A stretch of 7,459 bases of DNA from an uncultured Akkermansia sp. (GCA_904501975.1 CAJGCZ010000070.1:1-7459), one strand, 5' to 3'. Numbered from the stretch's first letter, positions 1-6,106 are shown. Translations and numbers: made by a program. The notes: a model not told the origin generated them from the sequence alone.

Positions 1-104
1 GCGTTCTTCACTACAGCGCAAGCTGTTCTTCACCATCTGCCGCAGGCAGATTCTTCACCATGCCCAACGGGCATTCTTCACCACGGCGTCAGCCGTTCTT
101 CTCC
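1..104. repeat. Left palindrome array with constant TCTTCACC linkers
   Basis: Four perfect small palindromes follow one another: ACAGC-gcaa-GCTGT (13-26), ATCTGCC-gca-GGCAGAT (35-51), ATGCCC-aac-GGGCAT (60-74) and ACGGC-gtca-GCCGT (83-96). The linkers between them are the identical 8-mer TCTTCACC (27-34, 52-59, 75-82). Near-copies of the linker flank the set (TCTTCACT at 5-12, TCTTCTCC at 97-104). GCGT at 1-4 matches the end of a further palindrome cut off by the window edge, as shown by the inverted copy at 751-864. Each palindrome starts with A and ends with T, so the constant word is effectively TTCTTCACCA. This is the reverse of a CRISPR layout, because the constant part is not palindromic and the variable part is. 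I do not recognise a named repeat family. The structure is seen directly; the function is unknown. Confidence 0.85.
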
Positions 105-110
105 CAAATA

Positions 111-150
111 CCGCGAGCGCAGCGAGCCGAATTCTGAGCCCTGGAGGGGC
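111..150 (-). repeat. GCCCCTC/GAATTC repeat module, left copy (inverted)
   Basis: Read on the minus strand this is GCCCCTCCAGGGCTCAGAA followed by TTCGGCTCGCTGCGCTCGC. It is an imperfect copy of the modules at 433-475 and 695-741, which lie on the plus strand. It directly borders the left palindrome array, just as the 695-741 copy borders the right array, so module plus array form one composite unit present twice in opposite orientations. It contains the EcoRI-like word GAATTC and a GCTCGC/GCGAGC stem remnant. Confidence 0.65.
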
Positions 151-159
151 GATATAAAA

Positions 160-234
160 TAGCCCGGTGGTGGAGCCGCGTCAGCGGCGGCCTGTCACGG
201 CGTAGGCGTAGACGAAGACGGAAACCCCGGGCTA
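160..234. repeat. 75-bp element with TAGCCCGG terminal inverted repeats
   Basis: The element begins with TAGCCCGG (160-167) and ends with CCGGGCTA (227-234), perfect 8-bp inverted ends. Inside is a 5-bp stem GCCGC-gtca-GCGGC (175-188), which has the same gtca loop as a palindrome in the left array, and a direct repeat of GGCGTA. The element at 388-425 has similar ends (CCCGGGG and CCCCGGGCTA), which suggests a small family. It carries no reading frame of its own. It may be a non-autonomous mobile or REP-like palindromic element; that is inference. Confidence 0.5.
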
Positions 235-246
235 GACACACATCAA

Positions 247-371
247 TTGGAACCCCGGAGGGTGGTATAAAGGGTTGTATTATATTGTAGTTCTTTCGTT
301 ATTCGTGCTTTATCAATAAATAAGCGTAAATATTATAGCCACGCATTATGCCACCCCTAGCGGGGTTCCAA
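247..371. repeat. MITE-like element with ~24-nt imperfect terminal inverted repeats
   Basis: TTGGAACCCC (247-256) is matched exactly by GGGGTTCCAA (362-371). Next to it GGGTGGTATAA (260-270) pairs with TTATGCCACCC (346-356) at 10 of 11 positions. The roughly 75-nt interior (271-345) is AT-rich, unlike the GC-rich ends, and encodes nothing recognisable. A short non-coding element with long terminal inverted repeats fits a miniature inverted-repeat transposable element, but I see no clear target-site duplication, so the mobile interpretation is open. Confidence 0.5.
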
Positions 372-387
372 AATATTTTTCATCTTT

Positions 388-425
388 CCCGGGGTTACGC
401 TGCTGCGCATCTCCACCCCGGGCTA
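388..425. repeat. Short CCCGGGG...CCCCGGGCTA hairpin element
   Basis: CCCGGGG (388-394) pairs over 7 bp with CCCCGGG (416-422), enclosing a 21-nt loop. The right end continues to CCCCGGGCTA, the same end as the 160-234 element, and its left end matches that element's CCCGGGGTTT read in reverse. It is probably a shorter member of the same family. Confidence 0.45.
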
Positions 426-432
426 CCATATT

Positions 433-475
433 CCGCCCCTCAACCGGGGCTCTTAAATTCCGTTCGCTGCGCTCA
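433..475 (+). repeat. GCCCCTC/GAATTC-type repeat module, middle copy
   Basis: It starts CCGCCCCTCAACCGGGGCT (433-451) and continues TCTTAAATTCCG then TTCGCTGCGCTCA. It aligns with the modules at 695-741 and 111-150 (reverse). The GCCCC/GGGGC halves can form a small hairpin. Unlike the other two full copies it is not joined to a palindrome array. Confidence 0.55.
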
Positions 476-485
476 CATCAATGAA

Positions 486-509
486 CCCCATAAATTGCAA
501 TTTGTGGGG
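486..509. repeat. 24-bp near-perfect palindrome, CCCC...GGGG
   Basis: CCCCATAAATTG (486-497) is followed directly by CAATTTGTGGGG (498-509). The two 12-nt halves are reverse complements except at one position pair, with no loop. In DNA this could be a dimer-binding site or a cruciform; in RNA it could be a terminator-like hairpin, though no U-tract follows. No gene start is close enough to assign a target. Confidence 0.45.
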
Positions 510-586
510 CAATCGACCAAATGTTGAAACATCGGGTTTTATTTTTGCTAAAGGTCAATAAAATTACCTTCGCGCTATACTCCTTT

Positions 587-610
587 CAATATTCAACTTC
601 CAATATTCAA
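587..610. repeat. Direct repeat CAATATTCAA, two copies
   Basis: The 10-mer CAATATTCAA occurs at 587-596 and again at 601-610, separated by four bases, inside an AT-rich stretch (540-620) that contrasts with the GC-rich modules around it. No gene or promoter pair can be assigned to it. Confidence 0.35.
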
Positions 611-624
611 TATCACCGTTTCTG

Positions 625-643
625 CCGCCCCTCACCGGGGCTC
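625..643 (+). repeat. Truncated GCCCCTC module
   Basis: CCGCCCCTCACCGGGGCTC reproduces the first half of the modules at 433-475 and 695-741 but lacks the ATTCCG/GCTCGC half. CCCC and GGGG form a small hairpin. Confidence 0.4.
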
Positions 644-664
644 CATTACTGTTATACCCAAAAC

Positions 665-682
665 CCGGCGCTTACGCGCCGG
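665..682. repeat. CCGGCGC-ttac-GCGCCGG hairpin
   Basis: A perfect 7-bp stem (665-671 with 676-682) with loop ttac. The loop is identical to that of the ACGGC/GCCGT palindrome at 759-772 in the right array, which suggests that this isolated palindrome belongs to the same family. Confidence 0.5.
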
Positions 683-694
683 CCTACTGAGCTG

Positions 695-741
695 CCGCCC
701 CTCAAGCCGGGGCTTGAGAATTCCGCTCGCCTGCGGCGAGC
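695..741 (+). repeat. GCCCCTC/GAATTC repeat module, right copy
   Basis: This is the fullest copy. CCGCCCCTCAAGCCGGGGCT (695-714) leads into TGAGAATTCC and then a perfect palindrome GCTCGCC-tgc-GGCGAGC (725-741). Inside the first half CTCAAGCC (701-708) pairs with GGCTTGAG (711-718). It borders the right palindrome array, mirroring the left module-array pair at 1-150. Confidence 0.65.
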
Positions 742-750
742 AGGGTGTGA

Positions 751-864
751 AGTGAAGAACGGCTTACGCCGTGGTGAAGAATGCCCTGCGGGCATGGTGA
801 AGAATCTGCCTGCGGCAGATGGTGAAGAACAGCTGCCGCTGTGGTGCAGAACGCCCTGCGGTGT
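751..864. repeat. Right palindrome array, inverted copy of 1-104
   Basis: Five palindromes: ACGGC-ttac-GCCGT (759-772), ATGCCC-tgc-GGGCAT (781-795), ATCTGCC-tgc-GGCAGAT (804-820), ACAGC-tgcc-GCTGT (829-842) and the wobble-paired ACGCC-ctgc-GGTGT (851-864). The linkers are GGTGAAGA (773-780, 796-803, 821-828), with variants AGTGAAGA (751-758) and GGTGCAGA (843-850). In reverse complement the order and stems equal those of 1-104 without gaps. The array ends 16 nt before the sulfatase stop codon, so it would form the 3' untranslated region of that minus-strand transcript, where the hairpins could help end transcription or protect the RNA end. That role is inference. Confidence 0.85.
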
Positions 865-880
865 GTGGTACAGGGGGGGC

Positions 881-2392
881 TCAAAGAGACCTATGCTCGG
901 AGTCGCTCCACTGCAACTGGATGCTTCTGTAAAGACCGGGCTTTTTGTCCTTTAAGTTGTTTTCTTCCCTGAGGTCGTTTTGCAAATCATACAGGTGTTT
1001 CTGCTTGCCGGAATCATAGACCTTATACTGCCCCTTGCGCATGGCTTGGGTGCGGCCGTTGTCGGATTCGATGATATAAGGCGCGCCGACAGCATCTTGC
1101 CCCAACAAGGCGGGGAGCAGGTTGCGGCTATCGGGCAGGGCGGAGGCCGGTATGTTTGCACCCACCAGCTCGGTAATGGTGCGGGCAAGGTCTACCTGGC
1201 TCATGAGGGCGGGGCTTTCTGTTCCCTTGGGGGTATGGCCGGGCCAGCACACGATGAAAGGCACGCGGGTGCTGCCCTCCATAATACCGTATTTGCCACC
1301 GGTGAGCTTGCCGTCTCGCCATTTGCCGGCACTCATGGGAGCAACAGGGTTGTGTCCCTTGCAGTCGCGTATGGAGCCGTCGAAATAGCCATCGTTAATC
1401 ACGGGGCCGTTGTCGCTGGAGAAGATGAAGAGGCAGTCCTCATACCCGTTTTCGTTGAGGGCGGCGCGCAGGCGCCCCAAGCAGTCGTCCATCTGCACGG
1501 TGACATCGCCGCGTATGCCCATTTGACTTTTGCCCTTGAAACGGAAGTGCGGGTCGCGCGGCACATGAATATCATTGGTGGCAAAGTAAAGGAAAATGGG
1601 CTTATCCATCTGCGCGCTTTCTCGGATGAACTTGATGGCTTCTTCCGTAATGCGGTCGGCCATGTCTTGGTCTTTCCACAGGGCGGATTTACCGCCGCGC
1701 ATGTACCCGATGCGGGGGATGCCATCGATGATGGCGCAGTTGTGTTGCGGACCATTGCTGCGTGCCCACGGCTTGAGCAGCTGCGGGTGGGTGCTGCCCA
1801 GTGGCTCTCCGGGGAAGGGCTTGTCGTAGCTCACCTCAATGGGGTCGTTGGGGTCCAGATTCACCACGTTGCCGTTCTCGATGTAGACGCAAGGAACGCG
1901 GTCGCCCGTGGCGGCCAGAATAAAGGAATGGTCAAACCCAACCTCGTTAGGCCCGGGGGAGATGTGGTTGTTCCAGTCGGTGGGTTGGGTACCGCGGCCA
2001 AGCCCCAAGTGCCATTTGCCGATAACGGCGGTGCGGTAGCCTGCCTGCTGCATGAGCGAGGGCAGGGAGGCTTGCTCTTCCTTGGTGGGTAAAATCATTT
2101 TGGCATCTCCCGGCAAAATTTGCATGCCTTTTTTGCGCCAGGCGTACTCACCCATGAGCAGAGAATATCGTGAGGGGGTACAGACGGAGTGGGTGCTGTG
2201 CGCATCCGTAAACTTAACACCTTCGGCAGCCAGTTTGTCCAAGTTGGGGCAGGGCACTTTATCGCACCCGTAGGTAGAGGTATCATTATACCCCAAGTCA
2301 TCTGTGTAAAAAATAACGACGGCGCGCGGTTTTTCCGCAGCCATCAACGGCAGCGCCATCAGCAATGTAGCAAGCAGTCTTTTGAACATCAT
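881..2392 (-). CDS. Secreted S1-family sulfatase (Cys-type arylsulfatase)
   Basis: A hydrolase that removes sulfate esters, most likely from host or dietary glycans, outside the cytoplasm. Numbering from the start at 2392 (503 aa): MMFKRLLATLLMALPLMAA at 1-19 is a signal peptide. Metal ligands DD at 31-32 lie in FYTDDLGY. The signature CTPSR (71-75) carries Cys71, which is converted to formylglycine in this family; in anaerobes that is done by the radical-SAM enzyme anSME, not encoded here. GKWH (124-128), NDIH (His276), SSDNGP (Asp327, Asn328) and GGK (Lys367) complete the S1 active site. The C-terminal HLYDL block is typical of the family. An in-frame ATG at 2416 would give 511 aa, but it overlaps the predicted -10 box and only lengthens the signal peptide. 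No Shine-Dalgarno motif is visible at either start. The exact substrate and S1 subfamily cannot be read reliably; a mucin or galactan-type sugar sulfate is a guess. Confidence 0.93.
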   Translation of the reverse strand: MMFKRLLATLLMALPLMAAEKPRAVVIFYTDDLGYNDTSTYGCDKVPCPNLDKLAAEGVKFTDAHSTHSVCTPSRYSLLMGEYAWRKKGMQILPGDAKMILPTKEEQASLPSLMQQAGYRTAVIGKWHLGLGRGTQPTDWNNHISPGPNEVGFDHSFILAATGDRVPCVYIENGNVVNLDPNDPIEVSYDKPFPGEPLGSTHPQLLKPWARSNGPQHNCAIIDGIPRIGYMRGGKSALWKDQDMADRITEEAIKFIRESAQMDKPIFLYFATNDIHVPRDPHFRFKGKSQMGIRGDVTVQMDDCLGRLRAALNENGYEDCLFIFSSDNGPVINDGYFDGSIRDCKGHNPVAPMSAGKWRDGKLTGGKYGIMEGSTRVPFIVCWPGHTPKGTESPALMSQVDLARTITELVGANIPASALPDSRNLLPALLGQDAVGAPYIIESDNGRTQAMRKGQYKVYDSGKQKHLYDLQNDLREENNLKDKKPGLYRSIQLQWSDSEHRSL

Positions 2393-2414
2393 GGTGAAAG
2401 TATCCGTTTTGTGC

Positions 2415-2444
2415 ATTCTAGCATATTCCCCCCCGCTTTGTCAT
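2415..2444 (-). promoter_or_regulatory. Sulfatase promoter with C7/G7 tract in the spacer
   Basis: On the minus strand ATGACA (2439-2444, 5 of 6 to TTGACA) is followed by an 18-nt spacer and TAGAAT (2415-2420, 5 of 6 to TATAAT). Transcription would start near 2408, about 16 nt before the ATG at 2392, which supports that start and excludes the ATG at 2416. The spacer contains seven consecutive G on the minus strand (2428-2434). The match is by eye to a sigma70 consensus; the lineage's own consensus may differ. Confidence 0.5.
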
Positions 2445-2487
2445 GCCTTTTTTAATGCTCCAGCCATGTTCATTTGTTAGGCGGATA

Positions 2488-2525
2488 CAACAAAGCCCCA
2501 TTCTCGGAGAGAACGGGGCTTGTTG
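2488..2525 (-). terminator. Hairpin terminator after pheT
   Basis: A long stem: TTCTC (2501-2505) with GAGAA (2509-2513) around a 3-nt loop, then one mismatch, then AAGCCCC (2493-2499) with GGGGCTT (2515-2521), extended by CAAC/GTTG with one bulge. On the minus strand the stem ends in CTTTGTTGT, moderately U-rich. It lies 18 nt past the pheT stop and 44 nt before the sulfatase -35 box, so it probably separates the two units. Confidence 0.7.
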
Positions 2526-2543
2526 AAGGGTTGCTTGTTGCTT

Positions 2544-5039
2544 TTAGCGGAAGCTAAGACCGCTTACGCCCTTGGAGAGGGCATCGAGCACCGTCTTGTG
2601 GGCGGCGTCTACCTCGGCAGCGGTGAGGGTCTTCTTGGCGTCGCGGTACAGGAAGGTGTAGGTCATGGCCTTGCGGTCGGCTGCCAGTTTTTCACCGGAG
2701 GGATCGCAGAACACATCCTTGAGGCGGCAAGAGACCAGCAGCTTCTGCTTGGCGCTTTCCACAGCCTTCACAATGTCTGCATGGCGAGTGCCGGAGGGCA
2801 GCTCAAGAGAAGCATCGCGAGAGGAGCCGGGGAACTGGGGCAGGTCTGCAGCCTTGAAGGGGGCTGTGGCTACCTGCTGCAGCTTGCGCAGGTCAAGCTC
2901 GGCATAGTACGTCTCCATCGGCAAACCGAGGGCGCGGCACTTAGCCAGAGACAAGCGGGCAAAGAAGCCGCAAGCTTGGTTGTTGATGGCGATATCTGCG
3001 GCAACGGCGGCATTCTCGCGCGGCTTCTTCACGGGCGTAAGCGTGATAAGGGCCTTGGGCACGAGGATGTCCAGCACGGCGCGGATGTGCTCGAAGCCGG
3101 CGGTGGCGGGCTTGGTGTCTGCCCAGCTGGCGGGACCCAGCTTGCCGGCCATGAAGATGCCCAGCACCTCGTTTTCAATGTCCTTGCCCTTGCCGCCACC
3201 GGTGTTGCGGAATACGCGGCCGCACTCGAAGAAGCGCAGAACCTCTTGCCCTTGGTTGATGTTGCGGGCAGCCACGGAGATAAGACCGGGAGCGAGGGAC
3301 GGACGCAGCGTGGAGTGGTCCTCAGAAATCGGCAGGGAAACGCGGATGATGTCGCCCTCCATCAGCGGCTTGATAGGCAGGGAGTTGTTGACGTCGGCAA
3401 TCGTCGGGTCAATGCTCTCTGCGGCAATCAGCTTGAAGGTTTGAGCCTCCCAGAAACCGGCACCGGCAAGCTTGCGGCACAGGTTCATGCGGTAGTCATT
3501 GGCGCGGTCGTGGGCGCTTTCCTCTACATAGATAGAGGTGTTGGTGGCAGGAATGTTGTCGATGCCGTATACGCGCACAATTTCCTCCAGAAGGTCGCAG
3601 CTGCGCTTGAGGTCCAAACGCCAGGGCGGGCAATCCCACGTGCCGCGGCCATCAATGTTCTTGAGGCCCAGGTTCTTGAGAATGGTGATAGCCTCGGTGT
3701 GGGGGATGGAGCCGTTGGTCATCACATCAAGCTCCTTCCAATCGAGCTGCACTTGGTCCAAAGCGTAGTAAATCTTGGCTTCGCTGCCTTGCTCAATCAC
3801 TGTGGCGTTGAGGGCGTTTTCCTCCGGCACCAAGCAGGGGGCCTGGCCGCCTACCAAAACGGGCTCGGCCTTGCCGCCGCAGCATTCCAAAATGAGCTCT
3901 ACGGCACGAGTGGCGGCGCGCAGTACGTTCCACGGAGAGGTGCCGCGCTCGAAGCGGTAAGAGGAATCGGAGCCCAAGCCCAAACGGCGGCTGGTGAAGC
4001 GAATGTTGCTGCGGGCAAACCAGGCGCTCTCCAGTACAATGTCTGTGGTGCTCTCGGTTACGCCACTGTCAAGCCCGCCCATCACGCCGCCCAAGGCAAG
4101 GGCTGCGCCGGAGGCGTCGGAGATGACTACATCCTCGGTGCTGAGCGTGTAGGTCTCGTTCATGAGGCTTACAAACTGCTCGCCCTCAGCAGCGCGGCGA
4201 ATATTGAGGCCACCGGTCAGCTTGGCGGCATCAAAAGCGTGCAGGGGGTGCCCCAGCTCGAAGAGGCAGTAGTTGGTGATATCCACCACGTTGTTGATGG
4301 GGCGCAAACCGATGGAAACCAAGCGGTCTGCCAACCACTGCGGGGAGGGGCCAATCTTGACACCGGAGATGCGGGTGGCGGTGTACAGCGGGCAAATCTC
4401 CGGGGCGGAAAGGGTGATGAAATCGCCGGCCGGCTTAGTCTCTGCAGCACCCATGGCGGCAGAGGCGGGGTCTGCCTTGAGGGAGCGACCGGTGATACCG
4501 GCAAGCTCGCGGGCCATGCCCCAGTGGCTCAACAGGTCCGGACGGTTCGGGGTAATCTCCAGCTCAAAGATGGTGTCGGTCTCGATAAAGTTGCGCACGG
4601 GGGTGCCCACCACATAATCCTGCGGCAGAATCCACAAGCCGTGTTCCTTATCCGGCAGCCCCAGCTCGGAGCAGGAGCAAAGCATGCCGCGGCTTTCAAT
4701 GCCACGCAGCTTGCCGTCCTTAATCTCCCAACCGCCGGGCAGTACAGAGCCGGGCAGGGCGCAGGGCACTTTATCGCCCACCTTGTAATTGCTGGCGCCG
4801 CACACAATCTGGCGCAGGCTGCCTTCACCGGCATCTACCATGCACACGTTCAGGTGGTCGCTGCCCTCTACGGGGGTCTTCTCCATCACCTGAGCTACAA
4901 CAACCAAGTCCGTTGTTACGCCTCGCTCCTGAATGCCCTCTACCTCAATACCGGCAAAGGTGAGCATATCGGCCATCTCTTGGGTGCCAAGCCCCTCCAA
5001 GTCAATATAGCTGGAAAGCCAATTAAGTGATACGTTCAT
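2544..5039 (-). CDS. pheT: Phenylalanyl-tRNA synthetase beta subunit
   Basis: Partner of PheS in the cytoplasmic alpha2-beta2 enzyme that charges tRNA-Phe; the beta subunit binds tRNA and edits mis-charged Tyr. At 831 aa it is full length or slightly long (usual about 790-830). Domains in order: N-terminal MNVSLNWL start; tRNA-binding OB fold at about 40-150 (GSDHLNVCMVD at 59-69, IVCGASN at 78-84); B3/B4 editing domain at about 212-385 with GHPLHAFD (263-270), LGGVMGG (316-322) and Glu337 in VLESAWF, the residues around the editing pocket; B5 at about 400-497 ending in PPWRLDLKRSCDLLEEIVRV then YGIDNIP; the catalytic-like core fold at about 510-715; FDX-ACB anticodon-binding domain at 735-831. 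The first part of B5 (about 417-450) is divergent from the usual pattern. It starts 25 nt after pheS with no own promoter and no Shine-Dalgarno, so it is co-transcribed with pheS. Confidence 0.97.
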   Translation of the reverse strand: MNVSLNWLSSYIDLEGLGTQEMADMLTFAGIEVEGIQERGVTTDLVVVAQVMEKTPVEGSDHLNVCMVDAGEGSLRQIVCGASNYKVGDKVPCALPGSVLPGGWEIKDGKLRGIESRGMLCSCSELGLPDKEHGLWILPQDYVVGTPVRNFIETDTIFELEITPNRPDLLSHWGMARELAGITGRSLKADPASAAMGAAETKPAGDFITLSAPEICPLYTATRISGVKIGPSPQWLADRLVSIGLRPINNVVDITNYCLFELGHPLHAFDAAKLTGGLNIRRAAEGEQFVSLMNETYTLSTEDVVISDASGAALALGGVMGGLDSGVTESTTDIVLESAWFARSNIRFTSRRLGLGSDSSYRFERGTSPWNVLRAATRAVELILECCGGKAEPVLVGGQAPCLVPEENALNATVIEQGSEAKIYYALDQVQLDWKELDVMTNGSIPHTEAITILKNLGLKNIDGRGTWDCPPWRLDLKRSCDLLEEIVRVYGIDNIPATNTSIYVEESAHDRANDYRMNLCRKLAGAGFWEAQTFKLIAAESIDPTIADVNNSLPIKPLMEGDIIRVSLPISEDHSTLRPSLAPGLISVAARNINQGQEVLRFFECGRVFRNTGGGKGKDIENEVLGIFMAGKLGPASWADTKPATAGFEHIRAVLDILVPKALITLTPVKKPRENAAVAADIAINNQACGFFARLSLAKCRALGLPMETYYAELDLRKLQQVATAPFKAADLPQFPGSSRDASLELPSGTRHADIVKAVESAKQKLLVSCRLKDVFCDPSGEKLAADRKAMTYTFLYRDAKKTLTAAEVDAAHKTVLDALSKGVSGLSFR

Positions 5040-5064
5040 TGTATGTGAAAATCGTTAAAGGTGA

Positions 5065-6075
5065 TTATTGGAACTGAGCCAAGAAGCGAACATCGTTCTC
5101 AATAAGCAAACGAATGTCGCGGATACCCCAGCGAATCATGGCCAAACGCTCCAAGCCGATACCGAAGGCAAAGCCGGTGCAGCCGGTGTAGTTGGTCTTA
5201 CCTGTTTCCTTGTCAATGTTCTCGAACACAGCCGGGTTTACCATGCCGCAACCGGCAATTTCAATCCAGCGCGGAGCCTGGCCGGCGGCCTGCAACAGCA
5301 CGTCAATCTCAAAGCTGGGCTCGGTGAAGGGGAAGAAGTGCGGGCGGAAGCGCACGGCGGTCTCGCTGCCGAACAATGCCTTCAGGAAGTACTCCAGCGT
5401 ACCCTTCAGGTCGCCTACGCTTACGTTCTTATCCACATACAGACCCTCAATCTGGTTGAAGGCAGAGAGGTGGGTGGCATCGATAGCATCGCGACGGAAT
5501 GCGGAACCGGGGCAGATGATGCGCACGGGCGGGGCCTGCTTCTCCATGGTGCGGGCCTGCACGGTGCTGGTTTGCGTGCGCAGCAGCTTGCCGCTGTCAA
5601 AGTAGAAGGTGTCTTTCTCGTTGCGGGCGGGGTGGTCATCCGGCGTGTTCAGGGCATCAAAGCAGTGCCACTCGTCTTCAATCTCCGGACCGTCGGAAAG
5701 CGTAAAGCCCATGCGGCGCAAAATGCGCACGGCTTCATCTCTCACAATGGAGATGGGGTGCAAACCACCGGCGGGCAGGGTGGCACCGGGCATGGTAAAG
5801 TCTACCCCGGCAACGGCTGCGGCATCCAACTCTGCCTGCAGGGCGGCCTTGCGGTCCTCCAACGCAGCGGTAATGGTGGCGCGTGCTTCATTGAGCATGG
5901 CACCCACGGCAGGTTTCTCTTCCTTGGGTACATCGCGCATGCCTTGTTGCACCTGGGTCAGGCTTCCTTTTTTGCCTAAAATGCCCACGCGGGCATCCTC
6001 CAACCCCTTCATGTCGGTAATGGCGGCAATCTGGGCCAGAGCGGCATTTTGTACGCTTACTATCTGGTCTTTCAT
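5065..6075 (-). CDS. pheS: Phenylalanyl-tRNA synthetase alpha subunit
   Basis: Catalytic subunit of the class II enzyme that activates Phe with ATP and joins it to tRNA-Phe. The 336 aa match the family's usual 330-350. An N-terminal coiled-coil arm (about 1-88) precedes the catalytic core: motif 1 near HPISIVRDEAVRILRRMGF (106-124), FDALNTPDDHPAR (139-151), motif 2 FRRDAIDATHLSAF (193-206), FRPHFFPFTEPSFE (243-256) and motif 3 GFAFGIGLERLAM (301-313). Ala303 in FAFG corresponds to the position that sets Phe specificity in the E. coli enzyme (Ala294), so normal specificity is expected. GCGMVNP (275-281) has Asn where many bacterial PheS have His. pheS is the first gene of the pheST operon. The start is supported by its MKDQI opening and by the promoter 16 nt upstream. 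No rplT or leader peptide gene precedes it. Confidence 0.97.
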   Translation of the reverse strand: MKDQIVSVQNAALAQIAAITDMKGLEDARVGILGKKGSLTQVQQGMRDVPKEEKPAVGAMLNEARATITAALEDRKAALQAELDAAAVAGVDFTMPGATLPAGGLHPISIVRDEAVRILRRMGFTLSDGPEIEDEWHCFDALNTPDDHPARNEKDTFYFDSGKLLRTQTSTVQARTMEKQAPPVRIICPGSAFRRDAIDATHLSAFNQIEGLYVDKNVSVGDLKGTLEYFLKALFGSETAVRFRPHFFPFTEPSFEIDVLLQAAGQAPRWIEIAGCGMVNPAVFENIDKETGKTNYTGCTGFAFGIGLERLAMIRWGIRDIRLLIENDVRFLAQFQ

Positions 6076-6078
6076 AAC

Positions 6079-6106
6079 TGTATGCGCCGTACTATACGCG
6101 CATACA
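6079..6106. promoter_or_regulatory. Operator-like palindrome over the pheST -10 box
   Basis: TGTATGCGC (6079-6087) is matched exactly by GCGCATACA (6098-6106). Inside, GTA (6089-6091) and TAC (6095-6097) continue the pairing after one unpaired C at 6088, so 12 base pairs surround a 3-nt centre. The -10 hexamer lies in the middle. Transcription would start within the left arm, so the whole palindrome is not in the RNA. This favours a site for a dimeric DNA-binding protein over an RNA attenuator. The regulator is unknown. Confidence 0.5.

Noticed and set aside
1..104. CRISPR array or integron attC sites
   Set aside because: The constant part is only 8-10 nt and the intervening parts are palindromes of 14-17 nt, not spacer-sized unique sequence. 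No integrase or cas gene is present, and attC core words are not seen.
865..883. G7 tract at 873-879 as a phase-variable end of the sulfatase
   Set aside because: The tract lies beyond the TGA at 881-883 on the coding strand, so slippage there would not change the protein.
521..955. 144-codon plus-strand frame
   Set aside because: It runs through the repeat modules and right palindrome array into the 3' end of the sulfatase gene on the other strand. Its residues simply translate the repeats, and no family is recognised.
980..2092. 370-codon plus-strand frame
   Set aside because: Antisense to the sulfatase with its complete active-site motifs.
2393..2416. Upstream ATG at 2416 as the sulfatase start
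   Set aside because: It overlaps the predicted -10 box TAGAAT and would add eight polar residues in front of an otherwise normal signal peptide; 2392 is preferred, although not proven.
2520..5030. 836-codon open frame on the plus strand
   Set aside because: It lies entirely antisense to pheT, whose product matches its family along the full length. Long antisense frames arise from the GC-rich third codon positions; the translation shows no recognisable domain.
5068..5979. 303-codon plus-strand frame
   Set aside because: Antisense shadow of pheS; its composition reflects the complement of pheS codons.
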